Below are positions 11,901-24,464 of a DNA stretch of 64,000 nucleotides, in pieces. The notes under the pieces are model-generated. The model had not been told where the DNA came from and ran no database searches. It saw nothing but the letters and a program-made list of their open reading frames with translations. This stretch comes from Haemaphysalis longicornis (lineage: Eukaryota > Arthropoda > Arachnida > Ixodida > Ixodidae), in NCBI GenBank assembly GCA_013339765.2, contig JABSTR010001640.1:396001-460000 (forward strand). Reading direction: 5' to 3'. Numbering within the stretch: position 1 is the first letter of the stretch; every line of letters begins with the position of its first letter. Made by a program: the position numbers and the translations under genes.

Positions 11901-13245
11901 TATGCGGAAGCTTTAAACTGGGCTGCTTTTGTATAATAACGCATTGATGTATTTTCAGAGATCGTCTGCTCAATTGTCATCATGCCGTTCGAGATTTCGC
12001 AGGGAACACGACCCCATGTGCGGCAACTACTGGGGATAAGGAATCGTCTGCTTTAGTGGGAATGTAAACACCTGAATAATTGGCTTTGAAACAAAGTTTC
12101 AGACGTTTTTAACGTTAGGCGTTAGGCTGGATCCGATGCCCCAATTCTCATTGGCAGCACCGTCAACACACCCACCTCACCGCGCGACACAAGCGCAGAC
12201 ACCGAAACAATTCGGCATGTGAGCCTAGTGATTGCCATTTATGCCGACTAGAACTAGTTAGTTTAGTAAGTTTGAGAATCGCGAGGAAGGAGGGAACTTT
12301 TATAATCGCTGCTTATCAGATCCAGCTGCCCCTTTCGCCTTTTGTAATACCTCTTAAAACACAACCGAATTGGTATTCACCAATTTACAAAACGCTGGCC
12401 CATTCGTGGCAAGAAGTGCGCAAAAGGTAGCATTTCTCTAGAAACCAGATATCTGTAAGTGGTCTCTACATTTTGTTTTCCCACCCTGGAAACCAATCCT
12501 TAACGTATCTTTGCCGTACGAGCACTTAATTCCGTCGGGTCGGGGTATTCGGGACGTGCTGTCGAACAAGTTAAGCCGCGCAATGGACGCGAAGCTGCGC
12601 CATAACAGGCCTAAAACAACCGTCGCTAAAGCAGACGACAAAGCGGTACCGCCGATGCGCCCGCCGGCGAGCAGGCTCCTCCGAACGGAGAACGCAATTC
12701 GCCGTGCCATCTATAGTGTGTTCCGTAAATCGTACTCCCCCCCCCCGCCCCACTACCGCCGCCTCTTCAGCGTTGGGAGTTTGTCCCGCGCGCCGGGAAA
12801 GAGCCATTGGTTGATAGAGATGGAAAGCATTGCTTTAAAAGGTGCTCAGTTGTAAAATTCTGTGATAAAAGTGTTCAGGGCAGTTTACGTGCATTTCCAC
12901 AAAGGCGCGTTTACCCGCCAAATTTGCGGGCAGATTTATAAAGCTAGAACTGCTCTCTTAAGGGACCGAGACATGGTTCTGATTGTCCCGTAGTGCTCAC
13001 CACGCTGCTCCACTCCTATGGTGTCGCATACGCGGCCAGCACTTAGTTTAGACTGAAACTACAAGCACTGTCTTCAATCCTGCTTCGGGCGCCGACCGAA
13101 GCGCGGTCGATGCATGGAGCATCCGTCGGCGTCGCGAAATGGTTCGGTCGGTGTCCGAAGCATCGCTGGGGGCGCTTCCGTCGGTGCCTCTAAGCCTCAC
13201 GAGGCGTTTTCTTGACCTTCGCTGAGCTGAAAGGTCAGATAGCCG

Positions 13246-13440
13246 CTACCAGGCGTTTCCTGGGTTTCCTGGGTTTCCTGGGTTTGTACTTTGAGTGAAG
13301 CGCTTGAACATTTGGCGAAAATCACAATTTTCCCGGGACGCAGGCAGCATGAAAAGGATTGCAAACAGGTACAAAGTCATTTCGGCACCTGGTAAGGTGG
13401 CCATGGATGAACAGAGCAGGGTGCCCTCCTCTTCCATCAA
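13246..13440 (-). CDS. Small unknown ORF with hydrophobic segment and PGN repeats
   Basis: From the ATG at 13437 this would be a 63-residue peptide. It has a hydrophobic stretch (MTLYLFAILFMLPAS) and a C-terminus of three PGN units, made by a nine-base GGGTTTCCT repeat. An identical translation occurs at 21740-21931 in the other arm. That is weak evidence for selection, because the arms are nearly identical anyway. The hydrophobic run could be a signal peptide, but no family is recognised and there is no supporting promoter or splice signal. It may be chance. Confidence 0.2.
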   Translation of the reverse strand: MMEEEGTLLCSSMATLPGAEMTLYLFAILFMLPASRENCDFRQMFKRFTQSTNPGNPGNPGNAW

Positions 13441-16032
13441 TTACAAATAAAATATAGGTGCGTTGTTGAGGACGGCGATTTTATGAGCCATCATATCTTT
13501 GCTTTTACCAATTTCTCCTAGATCTGAAAAGAAAGGAAAAGCTGATTTAGACTTTCTTGTATTTAGAGCCCTAAATCACTGCCTCCCAGTGAAATTCAAG
13601 TTTTGGCTGTATTCCCACTCCCCCCCCCCCCCCCGGACCCCTCGCCTACTCGATTAAGGTAAGGCTTTCATTTGGCGTATTCGGTTGGCCGCTCCGCTCC
13701 TCTGGCTCGGAGTCGCCGGATGCCAAGGCGGCTAGCAATCAGAGCGCCAGAGGCAGCGTACCAACCGAATGCATCGGCGAACTCGGAGCAGTTAAGGTCC
13801 CTAAAATTACTAAGGTAGCGCCATCTTTAGATCTCGCCGCCTTTCGCCCTCGCCCGCGCTCCTCTCTTACTTCGTTTTTTGCCATTTTCTTTTTCGCCGG
13901 CGAACGCCGCGCGCCATTGGCCAAGGGAAAAGTCACGTGGTTCTGTTTTTTTTTTTGCTCCGCCGCCGGGTCGCCTCGCCGATGCCTCGCCGGCTGGGAC
14001 ATTGCGCAACGCCGCCGCTGCGACGCCATTGCTGGCTTCCGAGCCACCGTCGCCACCGTGCTTCAGTACCGGAATTAGCTGCTCGCTTCGAAAAAATGTC
14101 GCACCGGTGTCGTTTTAGGTTGCTTCTCGGTGTCGATGTGTTGTGCCTTAGGCAGCGCGAATATCGTCAGGCAGGGCACAAGACTTCGTTATTCCGTCCG
14201 GGAAACGCGACGCAGAAAGGAGAAAAGTTTGGTTGCATAGATTTGAACGGGCATACTTCAGGCCGACGCTACCATCACTCTTTTGCGACGTAAGTTTCTG
14301 AATGCTTGTTCTTGCTCTGTTAAATTCTGCGCGAGCTTGAGCGGTCACTTACGAAGAAATGCGTATTCCCTTCGCGACCGTCGTCCACGCTTTGTTCTGT
14401 GTAGGCATTGCGCGCAGCGCCGAGTTCGTCCCGTCGTAAGCTTTGGTTTGGATAAGAGGCCGTGTATTTGTCATGTGCGCGCTTAACTTCCAGCATCAAT
14501 ATCAGCGGCGTAGCATGTTCAGTCAGTTGTCGTAAGGGTTTCGTGACGCGAGAATTGTTCACCTGAATTCATGCTTGTTTTGGCCGACGGCAGCTTGCGT
14601 CTGACCATGTATCGTGTGCGTTCCGAGTGCGTGTACGCCCTTTTTGGCGTGAAGTCATGTTTTGTGTGTTAGCTACCCGGGTGGTATTATAATCCCGTTG
14701 TTATGACATCGGAGTGATTTGCTGCGTAATATGGGCTTGGTCGGTGCGGCGCAAATTGAGGCTGTTGCGAGAAAAAAAAATTGCGGCTAGGTAAAACAAT
14801 TTAAGGTCAGCTAATATAGTGACCGCGCCGTTGACGTACGTTTGATGCGCAATTTCTGTTATCGCTTTATTAAATTCACGCACGTTTGAATGAGCACTTC
14901 AAATGCATATTCGCACCGTAACGGCTGTACGCCCTTTCTTCCGTGTATGCACAGAGGAACGTTAATTACGACTTACGTTTGCATTACACGTGATGCCGTA
15001 CATTTGCAGTGTGCGCGCTTACTTCATCTTAGTAGTCAATGGCGCAGCGTATCCAGTCATTGCGATTTGAACCAAAACACACTGGGCGACTATATTATTT
15101 TCAGCAGACGTATTTTTGTCCAGCAAAGCGCTTGCTAAACGGGTTTAGTGTAGCGAGTTGAGCGGACGCGGCACTGAGCAGATGCGCGAACACGAATTTG
15201 ACCATGCTACGGTAGAACAGTCACTAACTCCCTTCTGCAATGCATTATTGCCTATATTTGCGGAGTGTTTGTGGCGCATCTCAAACTCGGTGGCGACATT
15301 TCTTTTCCCTTCTCAATAGGATTATTTCACGGATCAATTTGAGCAACGGATATTGGAGAAGCTTGGCGTTAAAAAAACTAAACCCAAATGCCACTCCCAA
15401 CATTTTTTCTCACGGGAAGCCACGTCAGCAGCACAAGCCACCTGCACGACGTCATTACGGACGTTTGTTCCAATAAAATATCTATTTGCTGGCACCAATT
15501 CATTTTTGTGATTTATTGTTTTCTCTTGATAATCATCGTGACATTGGTCCTCTTTCGAATTTCTTTCGGGTGTATCCCTGTGTTAGTGCAATGTACAAAT
15601 CTGCCAGAATATATCCCAGCACAAAACAATTCTGTCCAGGCGCCTCCATTAATAACGGCTGTAAACGACCGCGCCCGGTGAAAAAACGTATTGCATGATT
15701 AATTAACTGCAGTAACTAGTTACATAATTTGTACCTAGAGGGACTGTAATTTCAGTTTACCCGATCGATTGATCGCAGTCTTCTCTGGCGCGTATTCCCA
15801 GAATTACAAGTCTGCGTTTTTCACTAGGTTCGCACATGAACGTACGGCCGCGAGTGTAGTTTAGTGTATCCGGCTGCGAAGTCGGGGAAGCAGGGGCTTT
15901 TCACGTCGCTGTACGTGCACACACGCACAACAGCATGTGTATGTTTTTAGTCTACTCACAGCAGCCTATAACGACATGAAGGTGAAGGAAACATTTCTAC
16001 AAAAACGGCAAAGCACTCTAAACTGCGCGTAA

Positions 16033-18592
16033 TTAAAGGGGTCCTGAAATGCCTTCCGCCGATGCATGGATGTACATGTAACCAAATAAAGCAATGTATT
16101 AGCAATCTCCTCCTGCAAGAATTTTATTAAAGCGATGAGTATTAGCTGAGAAATCGTAAATCAAAAACCGCGAATTATCGTCGCGCCGTATTTCCTCCTC
16201 CTTTCAACTGTTTCTTCGCTGTTGGCCTCCCCTCCCATGATGCTCCGCTCCTCTGCGGTGACGTACTTCCGCTATTGCGCTCCTACAGACTGCCGTCTGC
16301 TACGGGCCAGCTCTTTCGGCTTTTTCATCTCTGTAGACACCATGGACACAGGCTGGAAAAGCGAACGAATGACCTGGCCGCATGTGTGCGGCCTGGCCTT
16401 GCCCTTTCGCGGTGTACGTAGCTGCAGGGCTGCAGTTGGTATCGGCGGCGAACTCGCAGCCGCGTGGGGAGAATCGTGCGCTTGTTCCCTTTGGTGCACC
16501 GCGCACTGTTTATCCAAAAAGCGCGGTCTCAGATGTGGCCCCGCTGGTGCCGGGTGTTATTTTGCGGTGGTTGTAATTCCTACTACCGGCGGCATGTGAA
16601 AAAAGACATTTTCAACCGACACAGAACCCGTGCACAAAACGCGCCGGATCGGATCGCTTTATCAGCGGCGATGAACGTGAAGGCGAAGAGCAAACCAACG
16701 CTGCACTCGATCAGCGAGAACCCGTGTTCTGACAAGCTGCACCCATGTGTTGCATTCAACACTGACGGGAAAGCGTTTGTTTGCAGTTGTTTGGATAGTC
16801 GTAAAATGTCCAAACACTCCGGCACTCCGCTAGCAGATCAGCCGGCGAGACATTTCGGAAAACATTTGACAGATGGCGCCGTATGCATTAGTGTGTCGCT
16901 ACGCAAAACTGATGAGACGCTCTACTAAAACTCCCATCGCGGTGTCACGTAGCGGGACGCAAAAATTTAGTGTTTAGCGTATGCAAAGGCCCCAAACGCT
17001 GTACTAAAACTCTATTAGCAGCAAAATAGCGTGCGTATGTGAAACCGCTTGCGTTTACAAAGCTGCACGCCGAGCGCGTACGTTTCAAACCTAGTGACAT
17101 CGTTTAAATACACTGGCAAGCACAGTGTAACGTAGTCAGATATCAACCGTATGCTCAGGCGACAAGCAAGAGCTTGTTTTATGTGGGGCGGAGATTGCGC
17201 ATAAAGGCCCGTTCGCACTTGCGACGAAAGCGAGTGAGAGCGGCAGGAATTCCGTCGCTTTGTCGCGCGACGATCGTTTTTGTCGAATGGTCGGGACAAA
17301 TTTTGGTTGCGCGACAGAATTCCCGTCGCTTTCGCTCGCTTTCGTCGCAAGCGGGAATGGAAAGTTCTGCCGCTGCCGTCTGCTACGCAGCTCGGAGGTA
17401 ACCGCGCGATCTGCTCGGGCCGGATGAACGCGCACACTCCCGCATGGCAGCGCCCCAAGCGGCAGACGGCCGCGTACATCGCTCCCGGCGCGCGCCTGGA
17501 GCCCGCCATCGGCACACTAGCCAGTATATTTCAGGCACTATAAAGGAGGAAAGATTTTTTGCTTCCGATGAACCTAGTTCTTTGCCCCTGTGTTTTTAAA
17601 TACGTGAAGTGGTTAGCACGTCGTCCTCACGCAGCTCTGTATCGTCGTAGCATCGCTGATTGTCCGAACGAAGCTTGCAGCGAAGCCAATGCAGCGACCG
17701 AAGCTGTGTGTGTGTGTGTGTGCATCGCCTCCTGTGTGTTGTGGACGCGTTCGTTTCGCGATGAAATGCGACATTGTACTTCTGCGGGTGGATAGTGCTT
17801 CCCATGGTCTAGATTATCTTTCTCGAACGACGTACCACTCAACCTCGCATGGGGTATGTGCAGTGTGCCTGGCTAAAAGCCTTCTCGCTTGCGCGCCAGA
17901 GTTGTGACTTGCTGCTCGTCCCCGCAAACCGGGTGTGAGGTGAGTGCCGTATTTACGACGGGCAGGAGGAGGCAACTCATCGTCTGTCAATCGCGGTTCA
18001 GACTTGCAACGCATGTTGTGACGTTGCGTTCGTTCGAAACGCATCTCTGGATTGTTTTGAAGTTGAATAAAATGTACGCGTCAAACCCGGGCATTCGGCT
18101 CAGGGCGTTCTCTGCGATTGCACCAAAGAAGTGGCACGGGACTTTCTTTATGGTACGTACTCACGTAAGATAAAATCCACGTCGTGTTATGGCCGTGTTG
18201 CATTCAATACAAACGGTTAAGCGTTTGTTTACACTTGTTTCATTTGTCGTAAAATGTCAAAGCACTCCGGCACTCCGCTGGCAGATCAGCCGGCGAGCCG
18301 ACGCTGAGCAGACGACTCATCTCTGCCGGAAGTGCGTGAAAAAGCCGCCCAATAGCAGGATGTCTAGGTCATGACGAACATCTGGGAATCGATGATGTAG
18401 ACATGTGAAGATGGCGGCGTCCAAAAACACGAAGGAAAGGGTGAGAAAAAAGCGACAAACTTTGCAACAAAAGTGTAAGCTTTCCGCTGCGCGTAAAAGA
18501 GTAATACTTGGCACAGGTGACGTTGGCGACCCAATCTAGCGATTGCGCTAGTTCATTTAGTGTGCTCAAAATGCCTTTCAGGGCCCCTTTAA
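16033..18592. mobile_element. TTAA-flanked element 1, nested in the 5.9-kb element
   Basis: TTAA occurs at 16033-16036 and 18589-18592, and the sequences just inside are inverted repeats: AGGGGTCCTGAAA on the left and AGGGGCCCTGAAA read inward from the right. TTAA target duplications are used by piggyBac and Kolobok transposases. At 16543-16740 a broken frame reads CxxxFCGGCNSYYRR, then a KPTLHS block and a CSD, which loosely resembles a THAP zinc-binding domain. Kolobok transposases carry such domains, so this may be a degenerate relative. A direct repeat of about 110 bp occurs at about 16745-16855 and 18196-18298. Confidence 0.7.
17218..17351. repeat. Short foldback repeat (CTTGCGACGAAAGCGAG arms)
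   Basis: CTTGCGACGAAAGCGAG at 17218 is repeated in inverted form ending at 17351, and inner parts (GGAATTC with GAATTCC, and GTCGCGCGA with GCGCGAC) also pair. The whole could fold into one hairpin, as a small MITE would. It lies inside TTAA element 1 and contains no coding sequence. Confidence 0.8.
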
Positions 18593-19584
18593 GGTAGGCT
18601 GTAGGTCGTTAGTAAAAGCGGGCGCAGAGTGAACGCCGCTGAGGATACACAATTATCGCAAGAAAGGCGAGTGCAAGGACGCCAGCGCAGCGCTCGAACT
18701 ACGGCATTTGCGAATGAAGCGCACTGTACTGCCGCGAACCGTGCGCAAGACCTCTGTGCAGTGATTGCACGACCACAGTCACGCGAATGCAAGAACGGAA
18801 CTACCGTAACAGAGCAGTTTGAAATGTCCACGCTCGATCCTTTCGCATTCACGAGCTATCCTGAGGTGTTACAGAATGCCGCACACGTAAACAAAAACCG
18901 CGCTGTGCGTATGCGCCAGCGGCATCCGCCCCGCAAATATCCCCTTGTAGACAAAAATATAAAACAAAACACTATCACTCAGTGCCTGTTGGTAAAACGG
19001 GGCTCTAGAAATCCTATAAATGCTACCAAAGAGCGATTTCGGCGCGAAAACAAGAGCAAACTGCAGCGAGCGCCCTGAAGCGTAGCGAGGGCGTCTGCTC
19101 TCAAGTGGCCAACAAATATGGCGGCCCCGCCGCGGAGTTAAAGGGACGGCGGCGCCGCGGGTGAGGGGAGAGAAAAAAGAGGAGGGCAGCGGAGAAGGAG
19201 GGAGCAGTTGGCGCTACCTTAGTTCTTTCAGCGACCTTAGGAGCAGTGCGCCTGTAGCGCCGCCGTGCAGCCAGCGCGGGAAGCCGCCGGGCAAACCCAC
19301 GGCCGGGCTGGAGGAGCGGCAGGTGCGCATGCGCGCTCGCCGCTCCTCCAGTCCGGCCGTGGCAAACCGCGGCATTTTCTGTCACGTGACCCGTCCTCCC
19401 GGCCAGATCGCGCCAAGCTCTCACTTCGAAGTCAGAGCGGTCGGGAGCGCTCCGAGTCGGAGGCTGACGCTCCGAAATAACCAACCGAAGGCAGTTCGAG
19501 CGCTCGAATTCTACCAACCGAAGGCGCGGCCGCTTTTCAGAGCACTCCAGAGCGCTCGCAAACGCCCAACCGAATACGCCAATT

Positions 19585-20020
19585 GATCAACAGGCAGTAC
19601 CGGATGAGCCTTCGTTTCGCGATTGGGTGCAAACACCGTCAGTTAGTCCTTCGGGGCTGGTTGGCAGTTATGGCGAAAGCGGGAAGAAAGATTCCGGCTA
19701 CCAATTGGTAAAACGTGGAGTGGCATCGGGTCGTGCGGAGATCGTAGGAGATAAAATTCGATGCTGATTGGTACATTATGAAAGGAAGCAGTGGATACTG
19801 ATGCCTTCGGGCACAGTGGAAGAAACACAGGTGATCTAAAGCGCGTGCCACACGAAGCGAAGATGTATAGGAAAATTGGCCACGCATCTGCTCGCGTCGC
19901 TGCAAATGTCGTCGAAAGACGATAGTCTTCTGCCGCCCCCGTCACGTGACTGCCCCTCTCTCATCCGCCCTGGTTCTGGTCCTTCCGGAGCTTCGCACGA
20001 TCCTTTTAAGCGTGTATTTC
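19585..20020. other. No feature recognised
   Basis: This is the stretch between the 5.9-kb TIR element and repeat family A. I see no coding sequence, tRNA or clear repeat in it. Confidence 0.5.
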
Positions 20021-20585
20021 AGCTGGTGACTTCTAAATTAAAAAATAAAGCCGTTCCACTCAATGTTAAAGCTGTCGGAAGTGCCGAGCCGTGATTCGCC
20101 ATAATTGGCTGTAGAGCCTTATCCGCTCACTGTTGCCACCCAATGAAATTCAAATTTCCCGCTTTCATAGTGCTCGCGCGCCCCCCTCTTGAAACTGCAC
20201 CAGAGAGAGAGTTCTGTTCTTTTTGTGCTTGATTTTCCTCCCGCACGTGCCGGCATTGCACTGACACTTTTTCGCTTACTATCGTAGAAACCAACCCAAA
20301 GATGGTTCCTAACCAAATGAACGCGGGTGCTGCCGGTAAATTACGTATATCTTGCCTCAAATGTACCTGCAGTTTTCTTTGCGCAAAATAACGAGGAGAT
20401 ATATGACAAGCGCCAGCTGTTCACGAGTTTCGAACGCTTATGACTATTTAAACCGCTTGGCTTTCGAAGCCCCTGGGTTACGCCGCGACGACGGAACACC
20501 GGGAGGCTTCACTTGGGTCCAGCGAGCGAGCTACGACGATAAGGCGAGCCCCTAAAGCGCTCTGCTCTTAAAACAGGCGGTTAGT
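20021..20585 (+). repeat. Dispersed repeat family A, copy 1
   Basis: It starts near a CCGTTCCACTCAATG block and a GCTGTCGGAAGTGC block and ends at GCGCTCTGCTCTTAAAAC. The same order of blocks is found at 49188-50215. The terminal AAGTGC(A/C)GAGC and the inverted GCTCTGC(A/T)CTTA at the other end suggest a TIR-type element. Shared blocks include TCGTAGAAACCAACCC near 20283 and TTGCCTCAAATGTACC near 20353. No coding sequence is recognised. Confidence 0.7.
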
Positions 20586-20737
20586 CGGGGATCTACGTCC
20601 GCTAGGTGCACACCTGGCAGTGTTCTTTCCTTTATTGTACAGCCAACAAGAATACGCGGGCTCCATAGGCGGGCGAAGAGTCTGAGGCGCGTACCAGCGG
20701 CTGCTATGGCTTGGCGAAGTTCGTCGGCAACGTTCGC

Positions 20738-21165
20738 TCCATGTCATCATCATCACCAGCCTATCTACGCCCACTGCAGGGCAAAGGCCTCTCCCATTAA
20801 TCTCCAATTATCCCGGTCCTGTGCTAACTGCGACAAAGTGATCCCCGCAAACTTCTTGATCTCATCTGCCCATCTAACTTTCTGCCGCCCCCTGCAACGC
20901 TTGCCTTCTCTAGGGATCCACTCTGTTACCCTTAATGACCAATGGTTTATCTTACCTTCGCATTACATGCCCTGCCCACGTCCATTTCTTCTTCTTAATT
21001 TCTACTAATATGTCTTTAACACCAGTTTGCTCCCTGACCCACTCCGCTCTCTTCTTGTCCCTTAATGTTACACCTATCATTTTCCGCTCCATTGCCCGCT
21101 GAGTCTTCCTCAATTTAAGTTGAACCCTCTTAGTGAGCCTCCAAGTTTCTGCCTCCATGTGGGCC
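20738..21165 (-). mobile_element. RTE-like LINE 3' end, fragment 1
   Basis: The minus strand encodes ETWRLTKRVQLKLRKTQRAM and then WTWAGHVMRR, hallmarks of the C-terminal region of RTE-type reverse transcriptases. The matching part of the copy at 60668-61262 is nearly identical. The 3' end is a short TGA/TCA trinucleotide tail (about 20738-20752). The copy is 5'-truncated at about 21165, and the frame breaks after VMRR. Confidence 0.88.
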
Positions 21166-21642
21166 GCGTTTAATAGTTCGTTTAGCAGGACCTCCCAGCT
21201 CAGGGGACGTCTTAGGAATTTTCACCTACAGAACCTACGTTTCATGGAGTCTGTTAACAATGTACTGCGAGTCATCACTAAAGTTGGTGTTTCACAAAAT
21301 GCTACATGGATTGGTTTTTTTCGCTTCATACCCTTAACATCCACTGCGGCGAAATCCTGCGAACATGTAGCCCCCCCCCCCCCCTTCGTTATGTATTGTG
21401 TGTATTTGGATCACTCAATAAATATTTCTGTTGCTGTTAAAAATACTTAAGGCTCATTGCCTAACTAGGAGCACCTGTTCTCCAAAGGTTTACATTGAGA
21501 AGGTGTTCGGCCTACACCAAGAAAGGGTAGTCGGCCGACTCGCTAAACTGGGCAGTGACACAGCAGCCATTTTGCCTAAACATTAAGTCTATAAAGGGGC
21601 GTATAAAAGCACTCTTCAACATCCAATGCAGCCATTGTTTTT
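21166..21642. other. No gene; short unique stretch with C tract
   Basis: This non-coding stretch lies between the RTE fragment and the inner edge of the right arm. It contains a 14-base C run at about 21371-21384 and nothing else I can name. Confidence 0.5.
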
Positions 21643-21736
21643 TTCTTTTCACATCTAGGAGAAATTGGTAAAAGCAAAGAATGTGATGGCTCATAAAATC
21701 GCCGTCCTCAACAACGCACCTGTATTTTATTTGTAA

Positions 21737-21931
21737 TTGATGGAAGAGGAGGGCACCCTGCTCTGTTCATCCATGGCCACCTTACCAGGTGCCGAAATGA
21801 CTTTGTACCTGTTTGCAATCCTTTTCATGCTGCCTGCATCCCGAGAAAATTGTGATTTTCGCCAAATGTTTAAGCGCTTCACTCAAAGTACAAACCCAGG
21901 AAACCCAGGAAACCCAGGAAACGCCTGGTAG
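21737..21931 (+). CDS. Second copy of the small unknown ORF
   Basis: This is the inverted-duplication partner of the frame at 13246-13440, with an identical 63-residue translation from the ATG at 21740. It has the same hydrophobic segment and PGN repeats. It has no independent support as a gene. Confidence 0.2.
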   Translation: MMEEEGTLLCSSMATLPGAEMTLYLFAILFMLPASRENCDFRQMFKRFTQSTNPGNPGNPGNAW

Positions 21932-22461
21932 CGGCTATCTGACCTTTAAGCTCAGCGAAGGTCAAGAAAACGCCTCGTGAGGCTTAGAGGCACCGACGGA
22001 AGCGCCCCCAGCGATGCTTCGAACACCGACCGAACCATTTCGCGACGCCGACGGATGCTCCATGCATCGACCGCGCTTCGGTCGGCGCCCGAAGCAGGAT
22101 TGAAGACAGTGCTTGTAGTTTCAGTATAAACTAAGTGCTGGCCGCGTATGCGACACCATAGGAGTGGAGCAGCGTGGTGAGCACTAAGGGACAATCAGAA
22201 CCATGTCTCGGTCCCTTAAGAGAGCAGTTCTAGCTTTATAAATCTGCCCGCAAATCTGGCGGGGTAAACGCGCCTTTGTGGAAATGCACGTAAACTGCCC
22301 TGAACACTTTTATCACAGAATTTTGAGCACCTTTTAAAGCAATGCTTCCCATCTCTATCAACCAATGGCTCTTTCGCGGCGCGCGGGACAAACTCCCAAC
22401 GCTGAAGAGGCGGTGGTAGTGGGGGGGGGGGGGGGGGGGGTATGATTTACGGAACACACTA

Positions 22462-24464
22462 TTGGCGGTGAGCGCGACCACGAGCGGCGCTGCGGAGCGC
22501 GCCTCTGTGACGTCAGCTTAGGGACCCTTGCATTTGTCGTCTGCTTCACCCGTCTGCTGTTTCTTTGCGCTCGGTTGACTTTTGATGTTTGCCCGCACCA
22601 GATTTGGTTTGTATGTAGCTTTTATCATAATATAAGACTTCAAATCACATTTACTAGCTCAGGACCTGATTTAAAGTACAATTTTTATACCGCTCCGGAA
22701 GAAACATCGCCGGCGTCACCCCATTCCTACGATGCCGGTCCTGCTCGGAGCGCAAAGAGTCGGAGCCATGCGTCAGCCCTTGTATCCAGCAATCTTTCAA
22801 ACACAGGGAAACGTCAGCTGCTAATAACCGGCAACAGCAAAAATGCAAGACCAAAACAAATTCCGAGGCCTTCGAGGCTGTCGGCTTTGGCACAAGGTAT
22901 TACGATTTCCGGTAATCGTATGTAAGTTAAAACAGTTTTTTCAGCCTTGCCAAACGCTCGAAAGTGTTGTATCGGGTCAGTTTACGTTGTCATGGCATGA
23001 AAGTAGGCCGACATGCACTATGGGCCACAAAAAAAATTAGGTTGAGTTCCAAAAAACCTAGTGTGTATACGCGCGTCCTCGTACCATGCTTCTAACCAGT
23101 ACAGAACCCTATTGAGCAAAACGAGTCACGTGAACGGTAAAGATACAGTAACTTTATGTTTGTTCAGACCTGGAGGCACATTTCGGTACATTTTCCCACA
23201 GCCATATCCTCACAATATTCAGATATGCAGTATATTAAAACCGCATACAAGCGGAGGAGGATGAAGAGGAGGAGAAAACTTTATTTAACTGTGAAACCGA
23301 GCTGATTAGTGGGCTGGGTCCTCAGTCCAGGACAAGAGAGTAAGAGGAATTTTCTGCAATTGATTGAATGCCATCCCGAGTAGGGCAGGATTTGTTCTTT
23401 ACGCGCGAAAGGCTTGGAAAACAATTAAGTACTTGTACATATTCGTCGGTTTCTATTCTTGTCATACTGGAAACCGGAACGTACACTATTTATTGCGTTC
23501 GTTAGTGAGTATATCAAGCCTTCAACAGCGTAATCATGTCATAACTGTGCGGGTTGAGAGTCAGTTAGTTATAATAACGATGGTTACGATAGAAAATCGG
23601 GGCACAAAAGCCGCCTTACAGTACTCTAAACAAGTTGTCTACGCCGTTTCGCAGTGGTGTAGCCGAAACATCTTCATTGCATTTGCACGTGAATAAACAA
23701 CGCACGCTGCGGATATGCACCTTCGTGCACGCAGCCATAACGACAGCCAATTTGTGAAGAAGGTACTGTCTGCTTTGCAGCCCGACGAAAATATCCACAC
23801 GAGAGTTGTGAGCCTCCCAAAAACCCCCAAACTTCCTAATAAGACGTTTGTGACGGTGCAGAAAACTTAATGCGTTGGGCACAGAAGAAAACATCGTTCT
23901 ACTAGAAGTCAACAACGACCGAAGAAATAGAAGACAGCCCTTTTACTTCCCGCTGTGCGATGCGTGTGTAAGGGCCCGCTGCTTGGTGCCTGGCATTAGA
24001 CCGTTGAGTCTTCATAAGACCATCTCAAAAATACTTTAGGGAAGCCCTTCGCATTTGGATACTTATAGAGGAGGTCTGAGCACTGAACCTCGCAAATTAG
24101 CTAGAAAGGGTGAGTTACACACGATCATCTGACCGATGCTCTTAAGAAAATTGTTCTCTCTCCTTGTGCTCTGCAAACTTGTGCGGGATACAGCTTCAAA
24201 TTATTCAGAGGTACCAGAAACTGGCAAAATAACTTAATTAATGGAAATTCGCTGTTTAATGTTACGCACGAAAGAATCTGGTACCAGAAACTGGCAAAAT
24301 AACTTAATGGAAATTCGCTTGTTAATGCACGAAAGAATCTAAGCAGGCGATTTCTAGCAGAGGCACTGTTTCCCCTCACAAGCGGAGTGTAGCAGACGAC
24401 CGCGGCGCGAGTCCCTAAGCTGACGACAGAGCCAGGGGGCGCCACTCAAACATCTCACCGCCAA
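22462..24464 (-). mobile_element. TIR DNA transposon family B, complete copy
   Basis: The ends are inverted repeats starting TTGGCGGTGAG, with further inverted similarity inside (TTAGGGAC and GTCGTCTGCT blocks). The left arm at about 12712 shows the uninterrupted site, so both edges are defined to within two bases. Read from 24464 downward it matches the truncated copy at 7700-9045. A duplicated segment of about 65 bp (GGTACCAGAAACTGGCAAA) lies at 24211-24342. No transposase is readable in either orientation. The flanks fit a 2-bp AT target duplication, or TA flanks with a TATA footprint in the empty site. Confidence 0.9.

Larger units (their letters stand above)
10799..13534 (+). repeat. Left arm of large inverted duplication
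   Basis: This segment reappears reverse-complemented at 21643-29893 once two insertions in the right arm are removed. Net lengths are 2736 and about 2767 bp. Differences are scattered substitutions at about 2% plus small indels, for example a GTTGT difference near 12849 and expansion of a C/G tract. The inner boundary is near 13534 within GAAAAGAAA. The outer boundary is at septin codon 145. The arm holds most of septin retrocopy 1 and about 1.6 kb of non-coding flank. Confidence 0.93.
13673..19581. mobile_element. 5.9-kb TIR element with TGGCGTATTCGGTTGG ends
   Basis: The outer 16 bases TGGCGTATTCGGTTGG at 13673 are exactly repeated in inverted form ending at 19581. Both ends are flanked by ATT (13670-13672 and 19582-19584), a candidate 3-bp target duplication. 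Copies of the sub-motif AACCGAA recur inside both ends (about 13761, 19487 and 19518), as transposase-binding repeats would. Removing the nested TTAA element leaves about 3.3 kb. No intact transposase is visible. A short frame at 14096-14291 ends in a donor-like GTAAGT, and 15337-15420 has a CxxxHF-like stretch that might be remains of a zinc-binding transposase exon, but this is weak. The superfamily is not assigned. Confidence 0.7.

Noticed and set aside
16222..16599. 125-codon frame in TTAA element 1
   Set aside because: It is one of several overlapping frames in GC-rich sequence. Only the neighbouring phase has a faint THAP-like pattern, and that one is broken.
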